Positions 12,153-22,046 of a stretch of 64,000 bases of DNA are shown piece after piece. The position numbers and the translations under genes are program-made. Below the pieces are notes generated by a model that did no database searches, was not told the DNA's origin, and worked only from the letters and a program-made list of their open reading frames with translations. The stretch's first letter is position 1. Each line of letters begins with the position of its first letter. Source of the stretch: Forficula auricularia (taxonomy: Eukaryota; Arthropoda; Insecta; Dermaptera; Forficulidae); the NCBI GenBank assembly GCA_024734495.1, contig JALMQS010000073.1:750284-814283 (forward strand), read 5' to 3'.

Positions 12153-13232
12153 TTACGAGCGAAACACGTGGCTAATAAATATTATTAATGATTTTATTTT
12201 TATTAATTCTGAGCTTAAAAATGTTTTGAAGTACTCTTTATAATATGTATTCAAACCAAGTGAAATTTTAACAGTGGGGATGATTTCAATTGGGGGATTT
12301 GTAGCGATTTTAACTAAGGGCGGTGGGGACTGAATTTTAATAATTTCTTGATTATTAAGGACGGGTGTATGTGTTTCTATTGGGGGCTGTGAGGATGGAA
12401 TTTTAATAATTTGTTGACTGATAATTGGTTCATTAATCTCTATGACGGGTAGATACGTTACTGACTTTAATTCGGTGGTGGGCTCTATGATGGGGCTAAT
12501 ATTAACATTCTTAAAGGGGTCTGAATTGAGTTCTTGTGTGGTTTCGGTGAGTTCGGCTGTGGATACCGTTGTTGCCAAATGAATTTTTAGGGCAGTTACT
12601 ATATCTTCAAACTTTCCGGGATGAGCATTAAATCGACTATCGCTCTCATCGAGCTTGTTATTTTTCACTTCAACTCCGCTATTCATTCTATCGAGTTTGC
12701 TAATGAAATTATCGAATTTATCATTCAAACTTTCAAATTTACCATTCGTACTTCTTATTTCGCCATTCAAAATTTCAAGTTTACTATCCATATTTTCAAA
12801 TTTACCATTCATATTTTCAAATTTACCATTCATATTTTCAAATTTACCATTCATACCTCTTATTTCGCCATTCATACCCTCCATCACAGTCATCATCTGC
12901 CTGAGCATTGCCTGCGTATCATCGTTATTGGGGATGGTGGGTCTAGTACTAGGGGGTGTGGAGGGGGTTGGGGGCAGGTTCATATCACCTGCTGCTCTGT
13001 CGAGTGTCTCTCGTATGTAGGTGGAGCCGATTGTTAGTTCGTTGTTCGCATTATTGGCCTCAGGTTCCATGCCAGCAGTTGGTGTAGACGACGCTGCCTC
13101 CGAGCCCGTTTCCGCACTAGCGAATCCGGACGTCCCCTCCGCAACGACTCCCGTCTCGTCGGAGCTAGTTAATAGGGATGGCCTGCGATCTGCAGTTTCC
13201 CCAATATCACCGTCTCTATCCCCTTCTGGCAT
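12153..13232 (-). CDS. Gag-like coiled-coil protein of the LTR element
   Basis: About 359 residues from the ATG at 13232, which has the context CAAAATG; an in-frame upstream ATG at 13271 adds 13 hydrophobic residues and is less likely. The N-terminal 90 residues are acidic and Ser/Thr rich, then comes a proline-rich link (PPTPSTPPS). A central region has heptads of the type NGKFENM repeated in tandem, predicted to form a coiled coil. The C-terminal third is rich in Pro, Ile, Thr and Glu. No CCHC zinc knuckle and no pol motifs. Position between the primer-binding-like site and the 3' LTR, plus the coiled coil, suggests a structural gag, but there is no diagnostic domain. It is intact, which fits a young insertion. 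Confidence 0.6.
   Translation of the reverse strand: MPEGDRDGDIGETADRRPSLLTSSDETGVVAEGTSGFASAETGSEAASSTPTAGMEPEANNANNELTIGSTYIRETLDRAAGDMNLPPTPSTPPSTRPTIPNNDDTQAMLRQMMTVMEGMNGEIRGMNGKFENMNGKFENMNGKFENMDSKLEILNGEIRSTNGKFESLNDKFDNFISKLDRMNSGVEVKNNKLDESDSRFNAHPGKFEDIVTALKIHLATTVSTAELTETTQELNSDPFKNVNISPIIEPTTELKSVTYLPVIEINEPIISQQIIKIPSSQPPIETHTPVLNNQEIIKIQSPPPLVKIATNPPIEIIPTVKISLGLNTYYKEYFKTFLSSELIKIKSLIIFISHVFRS
12793..12855 (-). repeat. Three exact 21-bp tandem repeats inside the gag-like ORF
   Basis: TTTTCAAATTTACCATTCAT plus A is repeated three times (12793, 12814, 12835), with further degenerate units on both sides. Each unit encodes one heptad, so repeat number can change without breaking the frame or the coiled-coil register. 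Confidence 0.85.
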
Positions 13233-13604
13233 TTTGGGTAGCTCAGAAAAAAAAATAAATAGTAATATCAAAAAAAATGATTAATAAATATTATGTATTT
13301 TAATCTATACTCGGTAGGTGGGAATGTCAATGGCCTTTGGTTATTTACTTATTTTTAATTCAGGCAAATATAAATATAGAATAATTTTTTTTTGTAAATT
13401 TTTCTTTTTCAATATAATAAAAAAATTTTTTTTTCAAACAAAGGAACCTGTTAATCTCTGGGTAAACGTAGATATTTTCAAATATTTTCAGAATTATGTG
13501 TACCAGGAAATGATTGTGAGATGAAATGAAATTTTTTTTTGAAGATGAATAAGGATTGTCACCTGGATCAGTAGAATACCTGCTTCTTTTGCGGCCTATT
13601 CAAT

Positions 13605-13622
13605 CCCAGCTTACGAACACCA
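13605..13622 (-). promoter_or_regulatory. Putative primer-binding site
   Basis: TGGTGTTCGTAAGCTGGG begins one base after the end of the 5' LTR in minus sense. The plus strand reads CCCAGCTTACGAACACCA, which ends in CCA like a tRNA 3' end. I could not assign the tRNA. Confidence 0.6.
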
Positions 13623-13623
13623 C

Positions 13624-14517
13624 ACGAGGGGGTGGGGGGTTATTAAGGGGCAAGGGGGGGTGAATGTAACTTATGTACTAGGGAAATTGGGCTTTATTTT
13701 ATTACGTTAGTGTTAAATTAATCTGCTTCGCTATTTGTTGATGGGGTGGGTGTGTCCCTCAGTGTCTGATCCAAGTGGCACGTCCCTAAAATGGAGAATG
13801 AAATCTTAGGTGATGAGTGAAGGATGTAGGGAAATGGGCTTCCTGGTACTAATGCTATAAATAATGTTATACAGACCAGCGGTTATAGAGATAATGAGAT
13901 GGTTTTATTGATTGATTGTACAATGCAATCTGTATCTATAATGCAAGCGAAGTCCTGAGAGGAGCCTCCGGTGTGGGTGTGCTCGTTGTATACTCCTTAT
14001 ACTCGAGGAATCAGCGCGTAGGTGTGCGTGTCGCGCCTCCGTGTGTGTAGATGTATATATATACAAGACAGTAACTCTCCTATTCACTCCTGGCTCTTGA
14101 AGTCAATCACGGCGGGACTTGATAGCCTCTCTCCTTTCAAAACTGCGGAGCTTGAATATAAAAGTATTGGTGTAGATGTCTTCTGTGCACTTTGCTGGCA
14201 GTATATGCTCACTTGCTCGCCTCTCTGGAGACAAATCTGCGGAACTTGAATATAAGTATTTGTGTAGATGTATTCAGAGCAACCTCGATATCAGTATATG
14301 TGCTCACTCTCTCTCCTGACAAATGACTGCGGAACTTGCTCATGTCAATGCTCTTCTCTGTTGTTAATCACCGGTCATTGCTACGCTTTCCCAGAACTCA
14401 TAAGTTTCCCTTGTTTGATGATTAATTGATTGCCTCAATTAGACTTAATTAGGAATAAAAATAAGAATTTAATTAATTATAAAAATAAATTATGGTTCAA
14501 TCCACAGGACCATTGCA
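13624..14517 (-). repeat. 5' LTR (minus-strand sense)
   Basis: In minus sense it begins TGCAATGGTCC at 14517. It has a TATATATATA run at 14063-14054, an AATAAA at 13698-13693 and ends ...CCCCCTCGT. The spacing fits U3, promoter, R and polyadenylation signal in order. Confidence 0.85.
14054..14063 (-). promoter_or_regulatory. TATA-like run in the LTR
   Basis: TATATATATA in an otherwise mixed-composition part of the LTR, about 455 bases from the LTR start in minus sense. It is a plausible core promoter; the run is self-complementary, so it does not itself show direction. Confidence 0.35.
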
Positions 14518-14573
14518 AACATATCAAGGGGTCTAGGAGACAAAAAAGTTTGGGAATCTCTGCTCTATAATTA

Positions 14574-14929
14574 CATTCGCATGTGCGCTGCAATGCCTTC
14601 ATAAGAGCATTAGTTGGCCACTGATCCCCGAACTCAAGCCAAAACCTAATGTCTATATGAATTTTGAATTTCATTTTTTGATTTAATCTTTAATCTCTTC
14701 CTCGTTCATTTTTGCAGCTATGTAGTGACCGGACTATAGTTTAAATACTTATAGTTTAATTAGTCTGGCCACTACAGAGCTGCAAAAATGAACGAGGAAG
14801 AGATTAAAGATTAAATAAAAATGAAATTCCAAATTCATATAGATATTAGGTATTAGCTTGAGTTCGGGATCAGTGGCCAAGAGGATAAGAACTAAGGCTC
14901 TTATGAAGGCATCGCAGCGCACATGCGAA
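14574..14929. repeat. Long palindrome containing a tRNA-like end
   Basis: 14575-14740 is the reverse complement of 14763-14928 apart from scattered changes and a short insertion in the right arm. Both arms contain GCTGCAAAAATGAACGAGG (or complement), TTGAGTTCGGGGATCAG-like sequence and GCAGCGCACATGCGA. The right side continues into a complete tRNA-like tail; the left arm stops inside it. Confidence 0.8.
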
Positions 14930-14957
14930 GATGCCGTGTTCGAATCCCGGCTGATCC
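14867..14957 (+). tRNA. tRNA-like sequence (pseudogene or SINE head)
   Basis: GGATCAG and CTGATCC form a perfect 7-bp acceptor stem. GTGGCCAAGAGGATAAG resembles a box A/D-arm of a class with a long variable arm, and GTTCGAATCCC is a good box B/T-arm. The D-arm region has extra bases and no clean anticodon arm can be drawn, so a functional tRNA is unlikely. A T run follows at 14958. Confidence 0.45.
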
Positions 14958-14961
14958 TTTT

Positions 14962-15639
14962 GTCTATAATAAAAAATATTTTCTTCGTTCCCTAATTTAA
15001 TTTAATTTATAATTGTCTTTCGAGGCGGCCTTGTTGTGATTGTAAGGGGTAAAGAAAAAATTATTTTCGACCTTTGGGTTTGTGATCGATTAGGAGGCGT
15101 TTGAATATATTTAAAAATATAGTTTAATAAAGTCTTGCTAGCATTAAGAATCGCTTAGAATAAACGAAATTAATAGAGAAAGTAAGAGAAAGTGTTTATT
15201 ACCTGTAGAACGAGATGACATGGTGACCCGTGCGCATTCACTCATTTAAGGATAAAGACAGGCCAAGCGCTCGCTGCCCAGCCACTTATCATTTCATTTG
15301 TTTTGCAATTTTTATTTAATATCATTATAAGAAATTACAATAAAAAATCCCGTACGTTCTTGCATCTTCATACATTTAAGAAATATAGTAGAATTATAGG
15401 GGTTGACTACCCCTCTCTTATAGGATTTTAACAAAATGTATAACAGAACAAATTTTATATATTTTTGCAATCAAATAGGCATGCATACCTATTTTCCCTC
15501 TCCCCTCTGAAAAAAAAATATTAATTTATAGAAACAAGTTATAACATATTTTCAAATATTATAGAAAAAACACAATTTTTGTACAATTATATGTTTATTT
15601 GCTGTATAATAGAAATAATAATTTTATCAATATAAATGC
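14962..15639. other. AT-rich stretch without recognisable genes
   Basis: Short unique-looking sequence around 15200-15290 is less AT-rich but has no ORF or motif I recognise. Confidence 0.5.
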
Positions 15640-15745
15640 ATGAGAGGGCGGAAGGTGTATGGTTAAGTTATGTGGATAGTCATGATTGCGTCAAACCACT
15701 CTTCGAATTGAATACTCTATGATGATGATGATAATGATGATGAAT
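15640..15745 (+). mobile_element. 3' tail of an RTE-like LINE
   Basis: GATTGCGTCAAACCACT followed by a (GAT)n tract resembles the 3' end of the LINE at 60665-60720 (GGTTGCGTCAAACCAGT, then GATGATGATG). Only the last part is present. Confidence 0.5.
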
Positions 15746-15762
15746 GAGTTTTAACTTCATAA

Positions 15763-15810
15763 GAAAACATTGAGTTTGTTCTCTGTTTGATGCAAATAAA
15801 TATAGGTATA
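15763..15810. mobile_element. Single arm of a small palindromic MITE family
   Basis: TTCTCTGTTTGATGCAAATA resembles the arms of the palindrome at 30262-30463 (CCTCTGCTTGATGCAAATAA). No partner arm nearby. Confidence 0.45.
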
Positions 15811-16012
15811 ACAAATAATCTATCTATCTATATCTATCTACCATATACTTATTATAATCTCCTTGCGCGAAGACGTCGACGTGATTTTTTTAATTTAAAC
15901 CCCACTAATTGTTCATTATAAATAAAATACATATATTAAAAATATTAATTTTAAATTATTATTTTAAATTAAATTGAAAGTTTTTGCGCCAAGTGTAGCA
16001 GAATTTTATATA

Positions 16013-16102
16013 TTGAATGAGACAATAAAAGAGTGTGTCTTCTGCTGTAAATAAAATTTATAATTCCAGCAGAAGACACATTCTTTTATTGTCTCCTTCA
16101 AT
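16013..16102. repeat. Small hairpin element
   Basis: TTGAATGAGACAATAAAAGA at the left and its near complement at the right enclose about 20 bases, with GTGTCTTCTGCTG and CAGCAGAAGACAC as inner arms. A related single copy is at about 34817-34880. Confidence 0.8.
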
Positions 16103-16129
16103 ATTATTTTAAAACCCACTGTGGGGTCC

Positions 16130-16186
16130 AGGTAGTGTAGCCCTCTGGCCAGCAAGATGCCCGGCGAAGATGGGCTTCTCAGCTGG
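16130..16186 (+). mobile_element. Helitron 3' terminus
   Basis: CCTCTGGCCAGCAAGATGCC, a GC-rich hairpin region and a final CTGG followed by T match the ends at 39061-39095 and (minus) 56572-56640. CTGG fits the CTRR rule. I could not place its 5' end. Confidence 0.5.
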
Positions 16187-16605
16187 TTATTATATATAAT
16201 TATATGACAATTATGAATATATATATAATTTGTTAAAGACTATAAATTTAAAAATTTGATGTGATTCGTTTGCTATGTGAACAGCTTACTTTTACGATAA
16301 AGCAAATTTATCAAAATTCAATCGGGTATTTGAGCCCAAGAGAAATAATAGATAGAATATTTCCAATTAAAAAGACTGATGATGGAAGTCACACATTTGA
16401 AACTATAAGTCTATAAAAAATAAATTATAAATATTGCCTGAAGAGTAGCCGAAAAATATACTGCGAAACCTAGCAATAATTTGAAAATAAATGATAAATA
16501 TTTGTTTAATTACATAAGGAAAAGAAGTTTTTGTTATTATTTTAAGGCTATAGATATAATAAAAGAACGAGTCTTGAAAAAGTTTTCACTTTTTTCTCTA
16601 TTTTT
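16187..16605. other. AT-rich stretch without recognisable genes
   Basis: Nothing beyond A/T-rich sequence. A short block (16318-16390) resembles one near 48605-48680 (ATAACAGATAGAAAATTTC type). Confidence 0.4.
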
Positions 16606-16815
16606 AAGCGACTTCAAAAAAGGAGGAGGCTCTCAATCCGACTGACTTTTTTTTTGTGTCTATGTTACCTGATATCTTCGCCAATTGGGAACCGATTTTG
16701 ATGATTTTTTTTTGCATTGAGTTCAGTCTAGTTTCCGATTGGTAAAAATATAAATTTCATTGGTATTGGATCTTTTTTGTTATGTTTGTTCAGGCATAAG
16801 TGACGAAATAAGGTA
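16606..16815. repeat. GACTTCAAAAAAGGAGGAGG dispersed module
   Basis: GCGACTTCAAAAAAGGAGG is followed by CTCTCAATCCGACTG, a long T run and ACCGATTTTGATGATTTTT. I recall this module as common in Lepidoptera. A second copy is at 24846-25100. Noncoding. Confidence 0.65.
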
Positions 16816-17050
16816 AATCTCCGACGCAAATAATCGAAATTATAATAAATAAAATCTTTTATAAGAAAACATCTTAAAACATTCATTTAAAACCCGCAAA
16901 CGTTTCGAGAGAATTTCTATATTTATGAATTGAATTTTATTATCATTTTCTGATTCATTTGCCCGGCGCTTTCTCTTACGAGATGCATGCAAGGTATTAT
17001 CTTAAGTCACTATTAATAGCATCACTAAAAAGAGAAAAATAAAAATATTT

Positions 17051-17515
17051 TTTATAAAAAAAACCGACTTCAAAAAAATTAAATGCAACAAATAAAATAA
17101 TAAGAACTCAAAAATCAAATAAAATGAACTAAAAGTTATAAAATAATTATCTAATTTAGTTACAACTAAACGACGAAATATTAACATGAAATCATTTTTT
17201 GAAGTCGGTGCTAAACAAACTATATAAGCGAGCGTACCCGCCAAACGTACTAACCCTAAGTAGTTACTATATAATTTGAAACATTGTGTTACTAGGGAAG
17301 TAAGATCCGTCGAGTTAGATTCATAAAATGTATATGTTTGGCACCGACTTAAAAGGTAATTTCATGTCAATATTTCGTCGTAAAGTTGTAACTAAATTAG
17401 ATAATTATCTTATAACTTTTAGTGCATTTTATTTTATTTTTGAGTTCTTATTATCATTTTATTTGTTGCATTTAATTTTTTTGAAGTCGGTTTTATTTTT
17501 ATTTTTTTATAAAAA
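17051..17515. mobile_element. Palindromic MITE, CCGACTTC family, copy C
   Basis: Complete copy of about 465 bp with the arms described for copies A and B. The centre (17230-17320) is longer than in copy B and less self-complementary. Confidence 0.85.
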
Positions 17516-17559
17516 TTACTTTTTCTTTTCTGTAAACGAAAGGTCAATTTTGTATATTT

Positions 17560-18384
17560 AAGTCTAATCCATTAAAAAAGGAAAATAATTAATTATTTTA
17601 TTCTAGCAAAGTAGACAGAAAAAAGTTCAAAGTTTTGCAATTAATTTCCTACATTTAATACTTTTACTCATCCATCTCCATCTACTTGTTCTACGAACTA
17701 ATTTATTAAACTATTAAAATTTATATTCCAAGTTATACCTACTTAATGATATAATAATTTCAAAAAATAAATCTTTTACTATATAATAATTTTTTATCAA
17801 ATGTAAGAGATGATTAAAATTAGAAAATAAAAAAGTAATGCTTTTATAATCTCATCAACTAACGCGTCTGTCTATCTGTCTGTCTGTTGTCCTTTCTGTG
17901 CGTTTTTGTTTTTACATTGCGCCCCCTCAACCCCTAAGCAGTCATCAACATCAGCCATTTTTTTTCTGCCTTTTTAAATGTTTCATATGATAATAAACAT
18001 TAACATTATAATATAAAATGAATAATTTGTCGATTATATATATATGTATGTATATTATACAATAAATGAGAGTAGGAGATGCAGTAAGGGCAAATGGATT
18101 AAAATTATAAAATTTATTTGAATTAATGTAAATCCTTTTATAATATTAAAATTTATAATGCGAATTAAATATATACACTTGTAACTCGACTCCCATTTTA
18201 CGCGAATTTACTATTCGTGATTACTGTTATATGGTTAGCATAGGATGAACCAAAACACAAACTTCTGTTATGAGTAAAATGGGAATAAGTATTATCGACT
18301 TATCCGACATGAATTACGATGCAAATAATAAATGTTAGTTAAACATTTTATAAAAATAAAAGAATGTTCTTGGCTTATTTATTA
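17560..18384. other. AT-rich stretch without recognisable genes
   Basis: Contains a short (CTGT)n-like run at 17866-17886 and a weak inverted pair around CCCATTTTAC (18192) and GTAAAATGGG (18275). No ORF of note. Confidence 0.5.
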
Positions 18385-18387
18385 TTA

Positions 18388-18775
18388 GGGGGCGTCAATA
18401 AATTACGTCACACGAGTTTAAAGATTTTTAGACCCCTCTTGCCTCGGTTTCACATTCTGACAAATTTTCGTGGAGATCCCTCTGTTCTGTGACGTCGCGC
18501 TATCACATTTATTATTCATTTGAAAAAAATTTTAATGTTTTTTCTAAAAATTTCTTACAATTTTTTGTCTAGATTTATTTTACCAACATTTACAGGTTGA
18601 AATAATAATAACCTGAAATTTAAAAAAAATATTTGAATTTTTTTTTTAATTTTTAAATTGACTTTTGTGACATCACACTTTTTAAGATCGCCGAGGCACA
18701 CCTGTCACTGTATTATGTCACACATCTGATATGCCCCTTCCCCCTTATAATGTGACATAATTTATGGATGCCCTC
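18388..18775. mobile_element. MITE with TTA target duplication
   Basis: Ends GGGGGCGTCAATAAATTACG and the near complement of GAGGGCATCCATAAATTATG are inverted. TTA flanks both sides (18385-18387, 18776-18778). GTGACGTC and GTGACATCAC blocks lie inside. A 3-bp TTA duplication fits PIF/Harbinger, but no coding remnant supports that. Confidence 0.75.
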
Positions 18776-18778
18776 TTA

Positions 18779-19391
18779 AATCAAATAAATAAAATTATTT
18801 TTGAAAACAATCATTTTAATTTTTATTTGAATATAAAAGGTTTTGGGAAAAATTTTACCTTCATCAAGAAGAAATTTTCAATTACAAGCTAGTATAAATA
18901 TATTTGAAAAGTTTGATTTTTATAATATTATACCTATGTATTGATATTTAGGGATAAAATTTAGCATCAATTAAATTTGCAGGATTCTTAATCTTTTCTT
19001 GGTAGGGAACACATGATTTTGGAACATTTAAAACCCTTGCTGTCAAATTGGGTAAGAACGAATTGAAGGGGTCAATCTTGGCCTGAGTACCTTATTGGTG
19101 TAACTCCTTGTATATTATTAATATCATAAAAAATATTTGCATGTAATTTAAAATTTCATTCCGAATGTTCCAAACAGGGCTGCGGAGTCTGTAAGAATAT
19201 ACTCGACTCAGACTCCGAATAATTTTAGAATAGCTACTCGAACTCCGACCCCACGACTCGAACAAATTTCAATACTAAGTGATTTTATTAAAAGAAGTGA
19301 TGGAAATATATACCTATCAGTGGCGTGCGGTCCATGGATGCGGCGCATTCCTAAAATTTCAAACATTTATACTATTTTCATAAATGTATAT
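18779..19391. other. AT-rich stretch with two isolated hAT-like ends
   Basis: CAGGGCTGCGGAGTC at about 19177 and CAGTGGCGTGCGG at about 19318 look like hAT-type terminal repeats, but no partner ends or target duplications are seen. The rest has no recognisable content. Confidence 0.4.
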
Positions 19392-19787
19392 AAGGTCGTC
19401 CATATATATTGCACAGTAAGGGAGACGGGCATCACTGACTTGTGATAAAATGTGACATCGGGGCCTGGGGATCTTAAATATTGTGATGTCACAAAAGTCA
19501 AATTAAAAAAATTTTAAATATATTTTTTAGATTTCAGGGTTATACCATAGTAAATAGTGAGTAAGTGTGTTAAATGATAGGTATGAATAAAAATAAATTT
19601 TAACTGAAATATATTAAAGCCCTTTAGTTGAGTTTGATTTATGAAAAAAATCTACAGTTATTAAATTATAGGGTATAAAAGTAATAGTGTGACGTCACAA
19701 TACAGGGGATGTGGTCAATGAAAATCTGACGGAATGTGACACGGGGAGAGATGGGATGTAAAATTCTTGAAATTTAGGTGACGTAAT
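19392..19787. mobile_element. Second copy of the TTA MITE, right end lost to a LINE
   Basis: Starts AAGGTCGTCCATATATATTG and contains GTGATGTCACAAAAGTC and GTGACGTCACAATA, inverted relative to 18388-18775. It ends at GGTGACGTAATTT where the LINE T tract begins. Confidence 0.6.
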
Positions 19788-20985
19788 TTTTTTTTTTTTT
19801 AATGCAATCGAATGCAAGAAGGGGTGCAGAAGTAAAGATGCAGCCCCTATGGATCTCGAAAGACCCTTGCATTACCGAAGAGAAGGGAAAGTTGATTAAG
19901 TGAGAGGGTGTAGATGTAGGTGTCTATGCACTCCGGTTTTGAAGGTTTGAAGATTATAAGTGCTGGGAGAGAGTTCCAGCTCCTTGAAGTCATGGGGATA
20001 TATGTATTGGCGAATGAAGTGGTCCGGCACTTTTCTAATTTGACCGTGAAAGTGTTGGGAGTCGGCAAAACGCGTGCTACGTGCAAAGCATGCTTTGGTG
20101 GGAATTATTGATTTTATCTCATCAGAGCACTTGCCGTGATAGTATCTATAGAAAAGGGAAAGGCCAGAGTCATTTCTTCGATGAGTTAGCGAGTCGAGGG
20201 AGTCGGTGAGGGTAGAATCGTCAATTAGCCTGACGGCTCGTTTCTGAATTGCATCCAGGGTAGCAAGAGAATATTTAGAGGCTCCTCTCCATAGATGAGA
20301 GCCGTATTCGAGACAGGGGCGGATTTGGGCCTTGTAGATGGTGAGAAGTAGTGGGGGCTTGTAAAATCGCTTGGACCTGAATAAGTAGCCAATCTTCCTT
20401 GCTGCAGATTTCGCCACAGAGGAGATGTGTTCATTCCAAGACAGGTCAGATGCGACAGAGACGCCCAACATGGATAGGCTGTCACACATTTTCAGGGTAT
20501 TCGAATCGAAGTGAATATAGTATTAGGGAAATTTTTATTTTCGCGCCTAGAAATTAGACAACATTGAGTCTTGTTTGTTTTAAAGTTAACTAAATTTTGA
20601 GAGCCCCATTTATTCAGTTTGTCTAGGTCGAGAGTGATTGAGGAGGCAACATTGATTCGATTATTCGAGAGTGAGGGCTTGCCGTGCAGAGTGCTATCGT
20701 CGGCGTAACAATGAGTGAGGTTTGACGTTTGATCGATAAGGTAGTTTATATAAATTATGAAGAGTGTGGAGGAGATTACAGAGCCTTGGGGAACATCAGA
20801 GTTTGTGGAGAACGATTCAGATGATATTCCATCCACCACAACTTTTATACTTCGGTTTGTTAGAAGCTTTCTATCCATTTGCGAAGTGTTGGTGTGAATC
20901 AAAGGCTGTCAGTTTGGCAAGAAGATTTTTGTGCCAAACCTGGTCAAAAGCTTTGGAGATATCAAGTAATTTATGGACGGCGTAT
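19788..20985 (-). mobile_element. LINE copy (family 1, jockey/CR1-like), 5' truncated
   Basis: Poly(A) appears as a T run at about 19786-19800. The 3' UTR, the ORF C-terminus and part of the reverse transcriptase follow leftward to rightward on the minus strand. The 5' limit is where sequence shared with 41097-41590 begins. A second copy in the opposite orientation lies at 21488-22046. Confidence 0.85.
19896..20985 (-). pseudogene. Non-LTR retrotransposon reverse transcriptase, C-terminal part
   Basis: Copies the element's RNA into DNA at the insertion site in an intact LINE. Visible in order on the minus strand: LDISKAFDQVWHKN (motif A, catalytic Asp) near 20960; RSIKVVVDG; VPQGSVISSTLFIIYIN (motif B); HCYADDSTLHG with the catalytic YADD near 20700; LGVSVASDLSWNEHI; RPCLEYGSHLWRGAS; LDAIQKRAVRLI; and the C-terminal WNSLPAL...YNLQTFKTGVHRHL. 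At least two frameshifts (near 20905 and 20490) and a stop break the reading frame. The endonuclease and ORF1 are missing. Clade assignment between jockey and CR1 is uncertain. Confidence 0.85.
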
Positions 20986-20989
20986 AAGT

Positions 20990-21482
20990 TCGACTTCACA
21001 ATTTCGCGAGTATCTTTAAATTTTCAAATTATTGTCCATTATTTCAAAAATTTGTATAAAAAACATTTTTTGTTTTGATAAGTATATTGGTTCTCGAAAT
21101 GAAATAAAATTGTTGCATAGTTTCAAGGGGCAATTAAAATGAATGATTTTTCCGAAAAGGGAGCTGATAGAAAGTTTGAACTCCCTACCTTGTAGAAATA
21201 TATTCCTGTTCAAGCATGTCAAAGACAAGTCCAGACGAGTTTTGTCTAATAAAAATTGTTCTCTCTGAGGAACTATTAAAACAGAATTAATACAAAAAAA
21301 AGGAATAAATAAAGATGAATCGAGAATCTCTGGACTAATCCATTTCTAAGAACTCTCAATATATAAGATCGGAAATAACTACGAGTGCTCTCAAGTCATA
21401 GCTTGTTGTAGTAATAGAATTAGAAGAAATTTAAGATTTTCTTTAAGGACAGGCTGATTTATTGTGCAAGATGGTCAATTAA
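20990..21482. repeat. Dispersed repeat D, copy 1
   Basis: Matches 41097-41590 over its length, including GGTTCTCGAAATGAAATAAA, GGCAATTA, TTGAACTCCCT and CAAGCATGTCAAAGACAAGT. On the minus strand both copies keep a similar short reading frame (LSLTCLN, GREFK, LCNNFISFREP), perhaps a relic of an unknown element's ORF. Unclassified. Confidence 0.75.
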
Positions 21483-21487
21483 TGCCG

Positions 21488-22046
21488 CCCTGTCTCGAGG
21501 CCGGCTCTCATCTGTGGAGAGGAGCCTCAAAATATTCTCTTGCTACCCTTGATGCAATTCAGAAACGAGCCGTCAGGCTAATTGACGATTCTACCTCACC
21601 GACTCCCTCGACTCGCTGGCTCCATCGAAGAAGATGTCTCCGCCCTTTCCCTTTTCTATAGATACTATCACGGCAGGTGCTCTTGATGAGATAAAATCAA
21701 TAATTCCCCCCAAAGCATGCTTTGCACGCAGCACACGTTTTGCCGACTCCCAACACTCTTTCGCGGTCAAATTAGAAAAGTGCCGGACCACTTCATTCGC
21801 GGAATTCATATATCCCCGCGGCTTCAAGGAACTGGAACTCTCTCCCAGCCTCCATCCTTCCCAGCACCTATGATCTTCAAACCTTCAAAACCAGGGTGCA
21901 TAGACACCTACGTCTACACCCTCTCACCCAAACAACTTTCCCCTCTCTTCGGTAATGCAAGGGTCTTTCGAGATCCACAGGGGCTACATCTTTACTGGTG
22001 CACCTTCTTGCATTCGATTGCGTTAAAAAAAAAAAAAAAAAAAAAA
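21488..22046 (+). mobile_element. LINE copy (family 1), plus strand
   Basis: Starts near GGCTCTCATCTGTGGAGAGG and runs through LATLDAIQKRAVRLIDD, the C-terminal SPSL...FKP region and the 3' UTR to a poly(A) at 22025-22046. Several frameshifts and small deletions. It is head to head with the minus-strand copy at 19788-20985. Confidence 0.8.

Larger units (their letters stand above)
9937..14517 (-). mobile_element. LTR retrotransposon with gag-like ORF only, minus strand
   Basis: Two near-identical direct repeats of about 890 bp (9937-10826 and 13624-14517) flank 2.8 kb. Orientation comes from a primer-binding-site-like TGGTGTTCGTAAGCTGGG one base inside the right LTR (13605-13622, minus) and from the gag-like ORF on the same strand. 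A TATA run and an AATAAA also fall in the expected minus-strand order within the LTR. No protease, reverse transcriptase or integrase is visible, so it must depend on another element. The LTRs differ mainly in a short cluster near 10200-10260 and are otherwise almost identical, pointing to recent insertion. Only an imperfect target duplication (AACA on both sides) is visible. Confidence 0.85.

Noticed and set aside
12621..13037. Plus-strand frames of 138 and 121 codons rich in Phe, Ile and Ser
   Set aside because: They are antisense shadows of the gag-like ORF; the repeated FKFTIHI-type peptide is the complement of its 21-bp repeats.
9937..14517. LTR element read on the plus strand
   Set aside because: No TGG-type primer site follows the left LTR and no purine tract precedes the right LTR; both the primer-like site and the gag-like ORF point to the minus strand.
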